Assembly (NCBI GenBank): GCA_900128395.1
Contig: LT649246.1
Span: 1-64,000 of the forward strand
Origin: Stramenopiles sp. TOSAG23-2
Lineage: Eukaryota > Sar
Direction of reading: 5' to 3'
DNA: 64,000 bases
Numbering within the stretch: position 1 is the first letter of the stretch; the number at the start of each line of letters is the position of its first letter. Under the pieces are notes generated by a model. That model was not told where the DNA came from. It searched no databases and saw only the letters and a list, made by a program, of their open reading frames with translations. Below, in pieces: positions 17,802 to 27,752 of the stretch. The position numbers and the translations under genes are program-made.

Positions 17802-20261
17802 ATGAAGAATAAGAAAAAAAAAACAAAAAAAAAAACAAAAAGAGCATTGTCGAAAGGCATAAGCAAGTCGTTAGACGCAAGAAGGGCTAATGTATCAGAG
17901 TTAGGTAGTAAATCCATTAGAGTATTTTTATATGGTACGATGAAACGAAACTTTTACAATTACAATGCATATTTATCATGTGCATGTGGAAGAGGTCAAG
18001 CTAGATTTTTGCATGATGCTATTACCAAAGATCCATTTCGTTTAATATTATGGGGCTCAAGGCATGTACCTGCAATGGTTGAAAATAGTGATGAAAATAA
18101 TAATAACAACGATATATTGCCACAAATTCATGGTGAAGTTTTTCTTGTTGATAAAAATACTCTTGCTGGTTTAGATGATTTTTTTGAGGATGGCGAAGTA
18201 CGATATACACGGAAACCGATTTGTATTATAAAATCATCCGCGTCATCATCTTCGTTAAGACAACGACGTGATGTTCATGCATATGCTTATGTAGTGACAC
18301 CAACTACGGAGTTTTTGAATTTACCAACTTTGGCTGAATATACAGAAATGGAACATGAAAAATATTCAAATCCAACATTTCAACCTAAAGTTTTTGAGTT
18401 GATGACAGGTGTTGATAAAGAATATTTTTCATTATTTTGGGATCCTAAAACACACCATGGACGTCGTTTTGATAATGTATGGCGTGAAGCGTTAGGAGAG
18501 CCATTATTAACCGATCGTTGTCGTATTAAATTATCTGATTTTTATTTAGGTCATATACCTGAAACTCAATGGGGGATATTTATGTGGAAATCATTTGGAT
18601 GGTTTGTTTATTTCATTGCTCCATTTTCCATTTTAATTACATTTACAAATGTTGCTGCAGGGATGTATTATGGAAAAAAATATGGTGAAATTATTGATGT
18701 TGCTGTTGTAGATACAGTAGATGTAATGGTACCAAATACATTGATGGCAATTTGCATTGATTATTGCTTTTATTTTTTAAAATTTTCAACTGGAATAGCA
18801 TATGCACAATTTTTCACATGGTGTGTTATTGAAACAATTTTTTGGTTTTACATGCAATATACATTAAATTATTATGAAAAGCAACATTTATTGAAAATAG
18901 AAAAGGATGATAAAAAAAACGATGATCATCTATCATTGGAAGATGTGGAGAAAATTAAAAATGAACGATATAGGCAATTCCATGCAGTTGCTGAATTAGA
19001 ATTTCGTAGCAAAGAAAGAGGAAAAGAATATTTATGTCAATGGTTTTTAGGTGCAAAATCATTTAAAGATGTTTATGAAGATAATTTAAAAGATTTTTAT
19101 ACCTTTGCATATTTTGGTAAAAGTTCTGTTCGGCATTTAAACAATGATGAAAATTCACAATTGTTGGAATTTGTACAAATTACTAAATCTTATTTAGGTG
19201 GATTGAGTCATGGAAGAAATGAAAATATTAAAAGTATACGTCCAAAATACGATCCATTATTAGCTGAACATCATCCATTTGTATTTTATTTTCTGACTGA
19301 AGGGTTAATACAAATATTGTATAGTTTTGTTACTTTATCAAGTTTAGGATTTAAAGGTTATAGTGCTGGGAATGTTCGATATTGGTATCATCCAGGGCCG
19401 AATAATACTAATAATAATAATTCAACAAAACGAAAAAGTAGTAGAAAAAACAGTAAAAATGACCATGCAATGCCTATTATATTATTTCCAGGTGTAGGTG
19501 TTGGTTTGCTTTCATATGAAAAAGTATTTAAAGCATTAGCACTGGAAAGACCTGTTATAGTGTATGAAGTGCCATGTGTTAGTTGTCGTGTTATACGTGG
19601 CTTTTCATTTTATACGGTTGATGATATCTTGCAATCAATTGATATCATTCGTGATAGACATGTAGAATATGGTCCATTGCAAAAAATACATTTCGTTGGT
19701 CATAGTTTTGGTTCCGGAATTGCTTCTATCATAATTAAACATTATGAACCAAAACGTGATATTGGAAATGTCACATTGATAGATGCTATGCCATTTTGTT
19801 TGCATCGTGCTGGTTTATCTCGTAATTTCTTATATGATCCATATGAAGATGGACGTGTATATTTAGTGAATCGTGAACCTCATTTAGCATTTACATTGAT
19901 GCGACAATTAGATTGGAAAGCATTTATTTTATGGCCGGAAGATTTAAATGTTTTAAGCAATCCAGCAACTATTATATTATCTGGAAGTGATGCATTAGTG
20001 CCATCTGCTAAAATTAAAGCTCAATTAGCAGAAGCAGGACATGATGGAATTGCAAAAACAAATTTAGTATGGTTATCTGATTGTGATCATGGTGATTTTT
20101 TATTTGATAATGTTTTAGCACAAAATGTAACGAAACATATATTAAATCCTGTTGTGAATGAAAAATATTTTGGTATGCATTATACATTAGTTACTAGAGA
20201 AGAAATGAGAAAACGATTTGTGAAACATAAACGTAGAAGGAAAGCATTAGGATTGTTGTAA
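17802..20261 (+). CDS. GGACT/AIG2-like domain fused through membrane segments to an alpha/beta hydrolase
   Basis: 819 residues from ATG 17802. A poly-Lys N-terminus leads to a gamma-glutamyl(amine) cyclotransferase-like domain (about 38-190): RVFLYGTMKRNFYNYNAYLS matches the YGTLKxGxxN nucleotide-like loop, GEVFLVD and LDDFFEDGEVRYTRK match the strand and acidic catalytic region. Hydrophobic segments follow (about 260-285 and 310-375). The C-terminal third (about 555-805) is an alpha/beta hydrolase: LFPGVGVGLLSYE, nucleophile elbow GHSFG, an Asp-bearing ILSGSDALVP, and a late His in SDCDHGDF, so the triad looks intact. It resembles membrane-linked hydrolases of fungi and protists; substrate unknown. 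GGACT domains form 5-oxoproline from gamma-glutamyl amines. The last ~30 codons and 3' flank are duplicated twice downstream. A possible upstream exon at 17660 is noted separately. Confidence 0.8.
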   Translation: MKNKKKKTKKKTKRALSKGISKSLDARRANVSELGSKSIRVFLYGTMKRNFYNYNAYLSCACGRGQARFLHDAITKDPFRLILWGSRHVPAMVENSDENNNNNDILPQIHGEVFLVDKNTLAGLDDFFEDGEVRYTRKPICIIKSSASSSSLRQRRDVHAYAYVVTPTTEFLNLPTLAEYTEMEHEKYSNPTFQPKVFELMTGVDKEYFSLFWDPKTHHGRRFDNVWREALGEPLLTDRCRIKLSDFYLGHIPETQWGIFMWKSFGWFVYFIAPFSILITFTNVAAGMYYGKKYGEIIDVAVVDTVDVMVPNTLMAICIDYCFYFLKFSTGIAYAQFFTWCVIETIFWFYMQYTLNYYEKQHLLKIEKDDKKNDDHLSLEDVEKIKNERYRQFHAVAELEFRSKERGKEYLCQWFLGAKSFKDVYEDNLKDFYTFAYFGKSSVRHLNNDENSQLLEFVQITKSYLGGLSHGRNENIKSIRPKYDPLLAEHHPFVFYFLTEGLIQILYSFVTLSSLGFKGYSAGNVRYWYHPGPNNTNNNNSTKRKSSRKNSKNDHAMPIILFPGVGVGLLSYEKVFKALALERPVIVYEVPCVSCRVIRGFSFYTVDDILQSIDIIRDRHVEYGPLQKIHFVGHSFGSGIASIIIKHYEPKRDIGNVTLIDAMPFCLHRAGLSRNFLYDPYEDGRVYLVNREPHLAFTLMRQLDWKAFILWPEDLNVLSNPATIILSGSDALVPSAKIKAQLAEAGHDGIAKTNLVWLSDCDHGDFLFDNVLAQNVTKHILNPVVNEKYFGMHYTLVTREEMRKRFVKHKRRRKALGLL

Positions 20262-20905
20262 CAAGAAGAAATTGTTGTGTGTGTGTGTGTGAGGTTTTTA
20301 TATAAATATTCATAAAAACTTTTTAAAAAATCGTTTTTTCCCCTAACACAAAAATAATATATAATTTATAAATAAGCATTTTTAAAAATATTTTAAAAAT
20401 ATTTTGGTATATGCATTATATCATATCATACATTACGTAGTTACTATGATAGAGAAGAAATGTGGAGAAAACGATTTTGTGAAAAACATAAACGTAGAAG
20501 GAAAGCATTAGGATTGTTGTAACAAGAAGAAATTGTTGTGTGTGTGTGTGTGAGGTTTTTATATAAATATTCATAAAAACTTTTTAAAAAATCGTTTTTT
20601 CCCCTAACACAAAAATAATATATAATTTATAAATAAGCATTTTTAAAAATATTTTAAAAATATTTTGGTATATGCATTATATCATATCATACATTACGTA
20701 GTTACTATGATAGAGAAGAAATGTGGAGAAAACGATTTTGTGAAAAACATAAACGTAGAAGGAAAGCATTAGGATTGTTGTAACAAGAAGAAATTGTTGT
20801 GTGTGTGTGAGGTTTATAATTATTCATAAAAACTTTTAAAAAATCTTTTCTGATCCCCTAACACAAAAATAATACGTATAATTTATAATGCATTTTTATA
20901 TAAAA
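20162..20905. repeat. Tandem triplication of a gene 3' end (about 236 and 261 bp periods)
   Basis: The last codons, stop and 3' flank of the preceding gene (from ~20162) recur from ~20401 and again from ~20662. Copies 2 and 3 carry small insertions (for example ATCATATCATACATTACG and AAATGTGGAGAAAACG), so they no longer encode an intact tail. Copies 2 and 3 are nearly identical over the coding part but copy 3 diverges at its 3' end, running into the neighbouring convergent gene. The order of events is visible: one divergent duplication, then a fresh one. Confidence 0.85.
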
Positions 20906-20911
20906 ATATAT

Positions 20912-21514
20912 TTATGCCCAAAACTTCTCATCTTCTTTATAGTGTGGTTTTCCGTTCTTATATATATACATATCTCTACCATACATATTGTCTTTACCAA
21001 ACAATTTGGCAGGAAAAGGTGCTAATGATGGGTATACTGGACGTGGCACAGGAGCTGGTATGTCCCATGGATTTGGTGTTATTGGAAATGGTGGTGGTAT
21101 ATGATTACAAAAAGGGAACGATGCACATCCATGTACATGTTCTTTTCCTAAAACATTAATAGGTCCGTGTAACCATTTTCTAACATTATAACGTGATTCA
21201 CGACTATATCCTTGTATATCCTCTTGTTTTCTTTGTGGCGTTTCACCACCTTCCATAGGCTTCATGTTTTTATCGTTGAAAAAATATATATTGTACGGAT
21301 TCCTAGGATCCCCACCTTGTGCTGGTCCACTTCCACCGGACTGACCTGCTTCTAACATTTGTTGTTTTTTATTGTTTAAAGCTTCTCGACTCTTTATTAA
21401 TAAACGGTGTTTATTTCTTAAATTATTTGCTGTAATGACATTTGTATTTATGATTAAATTTACAATTGCAATGAAACAAATCGTTATCCACAATTGACGT
21501 TGTGGTCGATTCAT
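20912..21514 (-). CDS. Secreted Pro-rich protein of unknown function
   Basis: 200 residues. A signal peptide or anchor is clear (LWITICFIAIVNLIINTNVIT, about 8-28). The mature part is Gly/Pro/Asn-rich and ordered-looking: NPYNIYFFNDKNMKPMEGG, a Cys pair in HGCASFPFCNH, then a Pro-rich run (PPPFPITPNPWDIPAPVPRP) and an aromatic tail ending FWA. Family not recognised. It is divergent from another secreted protein gene (22160), sharing a 645-bp upstream region, so the two may be co-expressed. Its stop abuts the third copy of the tandem repeat. Confidence 0.65.
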   Translation of the reverse strand: MNRPQRQLWITICFIAIVNLIINTNVITANNLRNKHRLLIKSREALNNKKQQMLEAGQSGGSGPAQGGDPRNPYNIYFFNDKNMKPMEGGETPQRKQEDIQGYSRESRYNVRKWLHGPINVLGKEHVHGCASFPFCNHIPPPFPITPNPWDIPAPVPRPVYPSLAPFPAKLFGKDNMYGRDMYIYKNGKPHYKEDEKFWA

Positions 21515-22159
21515 TTTGAAGTTTGTTTAAAATAATATTAAATCAATAGTTTTTATCTATTTATCTATACCTATCTACTATTCCATCGTACCTCTTGTTC
21601 ATTTTGTTTTCTATTACAACTATGTCACATTTATGGTATTTTGTGCTTCTTTTTGAATGAATAAATGAAGTATCCCCTCTTTTTTCAGCTATGCAGCACT
21701 TTTTCATATTGTTAATAGTGTTATTTTGAAATAATTGATCGTGATAGCATGGACGAGTCATTTTTTTGATATTCTATAAGTGAAATAAGTATAGCGATAT
21801 AATCTATTAAATCACGTATAGCAATTGCGATAATCCTTCCCACTTGCGATTCCACTAACTGGTCTACTAACTCTAATGTTACCAATACTATTCACCTATT
21901 AAACACGCTCATAACCCTAATACGGAATAATCCTCTCTCAATTGATAAGTTGGGGGGGGGGGAATTATTAATTAAATTAGATGAAGAAAGATGTGTTGTT
22001 GATGTGTACATCATACACAGGAACAACAGGTTGTAGAATTAAGAGAGAGAGACACAGAGATTATATAGAGATATATCATTTATATAGAGATATATAGATA
22101 CAAAATCATCATTTATATACAAGACACACAGTAGTAATAGAAAAAAATTGAATCGAACC
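21515..22159. other. Divergent upstream region of two secreted-protein genes
   Basis: About 645 bp. Contains a G9-10 run near 21952-21961, GAGA/TATA-rich sequence nearer 22160, and no exact TACCWGGTA. Short ORFs here look random. Confidence 0.45.
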
Positions 22160-23599
22160 ATGAAATATAATAAATCATGGCAATGTATGGTATTATTAAT
22201 ATGTGCATATATATTATCCTGTAGTTATGGAATTAATATAAGACGTAATAGTTTAAAGACAAATAATAACAATAATAATTTATTAAATAATAATAATAAT
22301 ATTGATGAAATGAAAACGGCACCTAAGCCACAATACGTGTGCCCAGCAATGGATATGTTGCACCTTCGTAAAATTGGCCCATCCCCAAAAATGTTAAGGG
22401 ATGGTACCACGTTTAATCCAGATGAACGAGATAAAAATATTGTACAAAATGAAATAGTAAATACTGGTAATTTGTTTACACAGTATACAGGACAACGTGC
22501 TCATACGTTTCCAACAACACCATATCCATCAATAAACGTTTTTCCATCGATGAAAGAACGCATACCATACAAACCAGCTTCAAAGCATTTTTTCTCATGT
22601 CCTGATCCACGCACACCATATGCTGGTATGTTTACACCAGGTGGTGATTTAGGAGAGTTTTTATTAGTATTAACCGCCATGGAAAACTTACAAAAGGAAG
22701 AGAAAATACGTTATGGGCAACAAGAAGTGACGTTTTTATTGCATGATTACTTAGAGTACATGAGTTCACATGGGAAATTTGAATTTGCCAGTTGTACGGA
22801 TGAGCAAGCATTGAGTAAATTAACGGATACTGCTAAAGTTGGAAATGCAATGGATCCTATGAATCGTGTAGAGTTTGCAAGAATATTAACTTTAAGTTCA
22901 ATGCCAGAACATATTGGTTCACGTTTCTTAGCAGATATTGTGAAAGATAGTAATGGTTATGGCACACGATCACGTTTAGTACAACATTTGATCAAAGCAT
23001 TCGTACGAATTGCATTGGACAAAGCCGATCCAATGAATCCAAGAATTCGTTATGTAACTTTACAAGGTAAATATCAACCAGATAGCTATGTTGAAATCGT
23101 ACGCATGGAATGTCCACGAAAAAAAGAAGATGGTGAGAGACGATTTGAGATATGTACAGTATACCCATGCCATGATTTAGTACCATTAGTCGTTCTAAAT
23201 GATGGCGTCAAACCAACTGGTAAGGTTCCTGCAGGTACGGTAGATGATGTAGTAGCGTTACATAGAGATGATGTTAAATTGTTCCGTGCAGAATTAGCTG
23301 AATGGGGTTTTGGTAGATTAAAAACAACCAAAGATGAACCACCAAAAATAGATGCTGCGAAATTATTACAAGAGATGTTAAAAATTGGTGATATGCAATT
23401 GGAAAGATTTAAAAATAAATTCTTTTCTACGTTAGGACAATATGAAGCAATGTATTTATCAAATGAAAAATTTATTGAAAAACCAAATCCAAAAATAGAC
23501 CCAATCAACCCAAATGCAGCAAAGGAAGATAAACCTTCCAGTGATGATGATATTGAAGCAAAAGAGCAACCAGGAAGCGATGAAAATGGGAAGTTTTAA
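22160..23599 (+). CDS. Secreted or lumenal conserved-looking protein, function unknown
   Basis: 479 residues from ATG 22160. A signal peptide is evident (CMVLLICAYILSCSYG, about 9-24), then an Asn-rich linker, then about 400 residues of well-mixed sequence. Notable segments: HFFSCPDPRTPYAGMFTPGG with GDLGEFLLVLTAMENL, a helical block (VRFARIL-like VEFARILTLSSMPEHIGSRF), and RMECPRKKEDGERRFEICTV with VYPCHDLVPLVVLNDG. Conserved-looking Cys are spread through the domain, consistent with the ER lumen or outside. The acidic tail (about 455-479) is low complexity. I do not recognise a family; no catalytic motif stands out. Divergent partner of the gene at 20912. Confidence 0.7.
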   Translation: MKYNKSWQCMVLLICAYILSCSYGINIRRNSLKTNNNNNNLLNNNNNIDEMKTAPKPQYVCPAMDMLHLRKIGPSPKMLRDGTTFNPDERDKNIVQNEIVNTGNLFTQYTGQRAHTFPTTPYPSINVFPSMKERIPYKPASKHFFSCPDPRTPYAGMFTPGGDLGEFLLVLTAMENLQKEEKIRYGQQEVTFLLHDYLEYMSSHGKFEFASCTDEQALSKLTDTAKVGNAMDPMNRVEFARILTLSSMPEHIGSRFLADIVKDSNGYGTRSRLVQHLIKAFVRIALDKADPMNPRIRYVTLQGKYQPDSYVEIVRMECPRKKEDGERRFEICTVYPCHDLVPLVVLNDGVKPTGKVPAGTVDDVVALHRDDVKLFRAELAEWGFGRLKTTKDEPPKIDAAKLLQEMLKIGDMQLERFKNKFFSTLGQYEAMYLSNEKFIEKPNPKIDPINPNAAKEDKPSSDDDIEAKEQPGSDENGKF

Positions 23600-23864
23600 A
23601 AAAATTTTATATTAAATATTTAATAAATATTTATGATCCTCTCTAATATCATAGTATTAATAGCGTGGTGTAAATATTAAATATAATACGTTCGTATTAA
23701 TATGATATATATATTCATATACGAGTAATATTAATATTACATATTATGTGGGGATATATAAAATATAAAAAATACGTAGATTTTATATATAATACGTTCG
23801 TATATATAATATATATATAACATCTTTTTTATATTTAGTGTACAGTCTATGCGTGTGCCTAATG
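23600..23864. other. Short convergent intergenic region
   Basis: 265 bp, extremely AT-rich with two ATACGTTCGTAT words (about 23687 and 23792). These resemble the TTCGTA/TACGAA signals seen in other 3' flanks. Confidence 0.4.
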
Positions 23865-25061
23865 TCATAATTTAGATTGTTGATTTTCTTGTTGCAAGCC
23901 GGGCAAGGTATAATCATATTTTGTTGGATTGTATGGTATATGTTCCTTCATCAACTTTTGAAAAAATTGTAATTGAAAAGTTTTAATAGCTTCGTTGTAA
24001 CTAGATCTTTCTTTCAATTGTATCCAATATTGTTTTACATACGGGCGTGATTTAAATATAATATTTCCATATTGTAAATCTACCAAACGATTTAAATTTG
24101 CTGTCCATGTTACATCAGCCAATGTATATTTCTCACCACATAGAAAATAAATATTATTTGGTTGTTGTTGTTGTTGTTGTGTCATTAAATGTGTTTCCAT
24201 CTCATCTAAAACGGACGATACTGCTTGAAATGCACGCCTTGTAATTTCGATTGGTAATCCTCTATCAAACCAACGTTTAAAAAACCGCGATAAAACACGC
24301 ATTGGTGATGGATGACGGGGAATGGCCCAAAATAATTCCAACAAGTTTACTTTATTAGCGCTTGCACCAACTGTACATGGTTGACTTAAAATACCTATAG
24401 CTAATCCAACATATTCATTTAATTCATCTTCACTTATTCCAGTCGATCCTAATGATCCACGCTTACACCAATAATCACATAATTCACGCGATTTTACATC
24501 AAGTGGTCTTAATCGTGGTGTATCTCCATCATTTACACGTAAATGTTCATCGATAAATTCTATAATTTCATGAGATTCTAAAACAGGCATTCCTTTATAA
24601 ACTAAAGCTGGTACTGTTCCATTAGGATTTATCTTTAAAAATTCATCTGTTAAATTACCATAAACACCTTCCTCTGATAGTTTAATAATATTTGATTTAT
24701 ATTTAATATTCAATTCACTTAAACATAATCGGACTTTTTCTGAACACAATGATTCCCCCCAATGATATAATTCAACATCATTTGTAAAATCAACTTTGAT
24801 CTGTATTTCATTGTATTATTATATACGTGTTTTTTTATTATATATATATTTTTATGATGTACATGGTTAGACATAAATTTATATGGTAGATAAAGTATAA
24901 AATGAGTATATGATAGACGACTAACTTACATCATGTTGTGGACCTGATTTGATATGATTATTTGCATTTGCTTGTTTGTTTGCAGCCCATGCTACAGTAA
25001 GCGTCGGGACAGCAAGTATTGTTGCTATTGTTGCAGAGATGGTTGTCGTAGCTGATGGCAT
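23865..25061 (-). CDS. GST-fold protein, GDAP1/dehalogenase-like, with one intron
   Basis: Two exons: 25061-24930 (44 codons) and 24800-23865, separated by a 129-bp intron with donor GTAAGT and acceptor AATACAG; the join is phase 0. The spliced product is 355 residues. Exon 1 supplies an N-terminal hydrophobic anchor or signal (TISATIATILAVPTLTVAWA). The thioredoxin-like domain follows (VELYHWGESLCSEKVRLCLS, with C63 and S61 near the glutathione site; the cis-Pro motif NGTVPALV; ESHEIIEFIDEHL). The all-helical C-terminal GST domain comes next. The long helical insert and layout are like GDAP1 and related GSTs. Unspliced, the ORF would begin at a TTG and lose the first strand of the fold, which is why I infer the intron. 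Function likely redox or lipid/organelle related; exact substrate unknown. Confidence 0.85.
24801..24929 (-). other. GT-AG intron (129 bp)
   Basis: Minus-strand intron with GTAAGT donor at 24929-24924 and ATACAG acceptor ending at 24801. It is the clearest intron in the window. Removing it joins two exons in phase and completes the first beta strand of the GST domain. Confidence 0.85.
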
Positions 25062-25587
25062 TTTGTTATTATTATTATTATAAAAATAAATTTGAAATAT
25101 TACAAATAATATTCCTAAATTTATTAAATTGCTTATATATACACCAGAAATTTTTTGAACTATTTATCTATATTCTTCCGCTTTAAATATATATAGAAAC
25201 ATATATCTACATATATATACAAAATAAAAAGAGTTATCAGATGAGACGACGATACCGACAGACCGAGAGTCACCGGTCATTCTCTGGACATCACCATCAT
25301 ATAGATCTTCCTGGTCCAAATCTATATAAAAAACTGCAAAATGGGATATATATACTTTTTCAGGCGATACGCAATCCATGCTGCTATTCCCATGCTAAGT
25401 ATCAAAAAAATTGACAACTGTGCTCGCTATAGCCAGCTTAAGCTAGCTAGAGCTAGCTAGCTAGCTCTAGTTGTGGGTTTACATGATGTTGTACAAATAA
25501 TACAAAATAAAAGATCTCTTATATTTTTTTATAAATAATCTGCTTTCACACCACATCAACATCATCATCTTGTTCAAAATCTATTGT
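25062..25587. other. Intergenic region with AGCT palindromes
   Basis: About 525 bp. Contains TGCTATTCCCATGCTAAG (25382-25399), an AGCTAGCT-rich inverted repeat at about 25437-25470, and a 15-bp triple repeat of TTGTTCAAAATCTA near 25571-25605, the last of which runs into the next gene. A 71-codon ATG frame on the minus strand (25379-25164, MDCVSPEKVYISHFAVFYID...) might be an upstream ORF but has no recognisable domain. Confidence 0.4.
25382..25399 (+). promoter_or_regulatory. 18-bp intergenic motif TGCTATTCCCATGCTAAG
   Basis: Divergent family member, ~320 bp upstream of the GST gene start (minus strand). Confidence 0.4.
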
Positions 25588-26989
25588 TCAAAATCTATTG
25601 TTCAAATATTCCTGTTGAAATTGAACGATAAATTTTTGACATACCTTATAAATATTTAAAAGTTTTAATCGTTCTTCTTTTGTTCCACTTTGCAATGTAT
25701 TACCAGAGTAAAGACAAAATTTGTGATTCACCGAACTTGAAAATTTCCATATGCTCTCTTTGACAATATCTTCAAGTTTTTCATTATCGATGATATTATT
25801 ATTATTATTACTACTACTACTACTTCCACCTACAAGAATACTATTGTTATTTCCCATTTTCAGTCTGTAATAATTACATGTTTCTTGTATCATTTTTGGT
25901 ATGCAATGAAAATCTACACCAGAAAGTGGTATATCCACTATCCTGACTTGTAATTTTTGTAATGCAATTAAATGAACAGAATTTTTTAAATATATATTTT
26001 CAATTAATTCATACCAAGTTGTATGCATATATTGGGTTCCATTATTACTTCGACTAAAAACTTTAGATACAGATGATACTGCATTTTTATCATCATTATT
26101 AGCGTTTATACCATTTTCATCATTTAAAAATCTTAAATACCATATATATGCATAATGTCGTAACATCCACATATCACCACGCATACCACCAAATCGAATA
26201 CGACATAATATGGATCGTATGATTGTTTTGTGATAATTAGATTTCAAATTTTCCTCGATTTGCATAGTTCCAAAATTTTTAACTAAATCCTCACGTTCGG
26301 TAGAAAAATCTTCATCTGGTGGGAATGGATCTCTACAATTCCCTTTTGCAATTTCCCATACAATTTGTAAGAAAAATCTTATATGAGTATTATTGATAAT
26401 AAAATCTTTTGAATCAGCAACCATGAACCAAATTAAAATATGAATATGTGGATGTAAAATGGCATCTTCCAAGATAATAATTGGGATGCGTCTAATAAAA
26501 TCTGTAAAGCTAATATTAATTAATTGCAATGCACATCGAACAGCTTGCTCAGGACGACAACGACGTATGTTCTTTTGCAATGCACTTTTAATAACAGAAA
26601 TAGATATTGCTTTATTGCAATATGTACTAGGTATAAATTTTGATGCAGACTGTATATTTGTTTCTAACAGGAAGATACCTTCCTTCATTAACGTTTTGTC
26701 ATTTAATTTACATTTAGGTTTTTTGAAATTTGCACCTTCTTTTTTTTTCAATTCAACATATTCAACATCATTTTTATCTAACCATATACATGCTGCTTTC
26801 ATATCAATTTTAGATATCTGATTCAAATCATTTGAAAAATTTAGATAGAAAACTTCACTTCGTCTTTTTTTCTTTGCATTTTCCATCATCGTGTTAAAAG
26901 CATTATTTTTTTTATTGTTGTTGGTAGTACTAGTAGTAGTACTACTACTACTACTACTACTGGTTGCAATGATTTTATTGTTGTTATTT

Positions 26990-27024
<35 letters not shown>

Positions 27025-27351
27025 GTTACAATTGTTGGGATTTTCTCTCTTCTTATTACTAGAAGGTACACTAAAATGGACTCGATTGACATGATCTTGC
27101 AATGCAATAAGTGGAATTGATGCAGAGCAGATTGGACATTCCCCGTATTTTCTCTGAGGAATATTTTTATTATTTGAATTTGATTTTCTTTTTTTACTTT
27201 TATTTAACAATATTGAAAAGGCATTGTTATTATTATTATTATCAGTGGCATTACGTTTCTTCTTCTTATTATTTATGGAGTTCATATTGGTAACATTTCC
27301 TTTTACAATATGTATATAATACGTCCAAACAACTTCTTTTATTGCTTTCAT
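25588..27351 (-). CDS. UBZ/Rad18-like zinc-finger protein with helical C-terminal domain
   Basis: 587 residues (Met at residue 23 is an alternative start). A small zinc finger at about 72-92 has C72-x2-C75...H87...H92 (ECPICSASIPLIALQDHVNR), the spacing of UBZ/Rad18-type ubiquitin-binding fingers but with His as last ligand. A short motif occurs on both sides: NAFSILLNKSKKRK (43-56) and NAFNTMMENAKKKRR (about 148-162). Asn and Ser/Thr tracts separate it from a ~400-residue helical domain containing KSALQKNIRRCRPEQAVRCA and RRIPIIILEDAILHPH. That pattern loosely recalls the helical collar of MgsA/WRNIP1 clamp-loader-like ATPases, but no Walker motif is present. I infer a role in ubiquitin-linked DNA damage tolerance; the likeness is weak for the C-terminal part. 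Confidence 0.6.
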
Positions 27352-27752
27352 ACATAATTTCTGAAGATTATTTCTCTCTGTGAATTTCTATTTCTATTTT
27401 TTGAAATGAAAATTAGTGTGCACGTGTGTTGTTTTTTTTATTTATGTTTGTTGTTGCTTATTATTATTATTATTATTTTTTTTTTTTATTATTTTTTTTT
27501 TTTTTAGTAGTCTGGTAGTCCTGGTAGTGTGTGCTGTGTGCTGCTAAATAGTTTTTTTTATGATGGGAGGTCAAATTAAAATAATAATCATCATCGCGAA
27601 TTTACCTGGTAGAATCATTTATCAAAGTGCACAAGTTATAAAAAGATATGTGTAAAATTTACTCTCTCTCTACACGCACCTTTTTTATAAATTTTTTATT
27701 TTTTCAAATTCTTGCATCAACAGTACACACACAAGCACACACAAAACTCTTT
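27352..27752. other. Intergenic region, T-rich
   Basis: 400 bp between the UBZ gene start and the lectin gene 3' end. Long T/TTA tracts (27455-27505) and TACCTGGTA at 27603-27611. No gene. Confidence 0.5.
27603..27611. promoter_or_regulatory. TACCTGGTA motif
   Basis: Exact copy, 252 bp upstream of the minus-strand start at 27351. Confidence 0.5.

Noticed and set aside
23865-24749. GST-like ORF starting at TTG as the complete gene
   Set aside because: It lacks the first strand of the thioredoxin fold; the spliced model with GTAAGT...ATACAG restores it and gives an ATG start.
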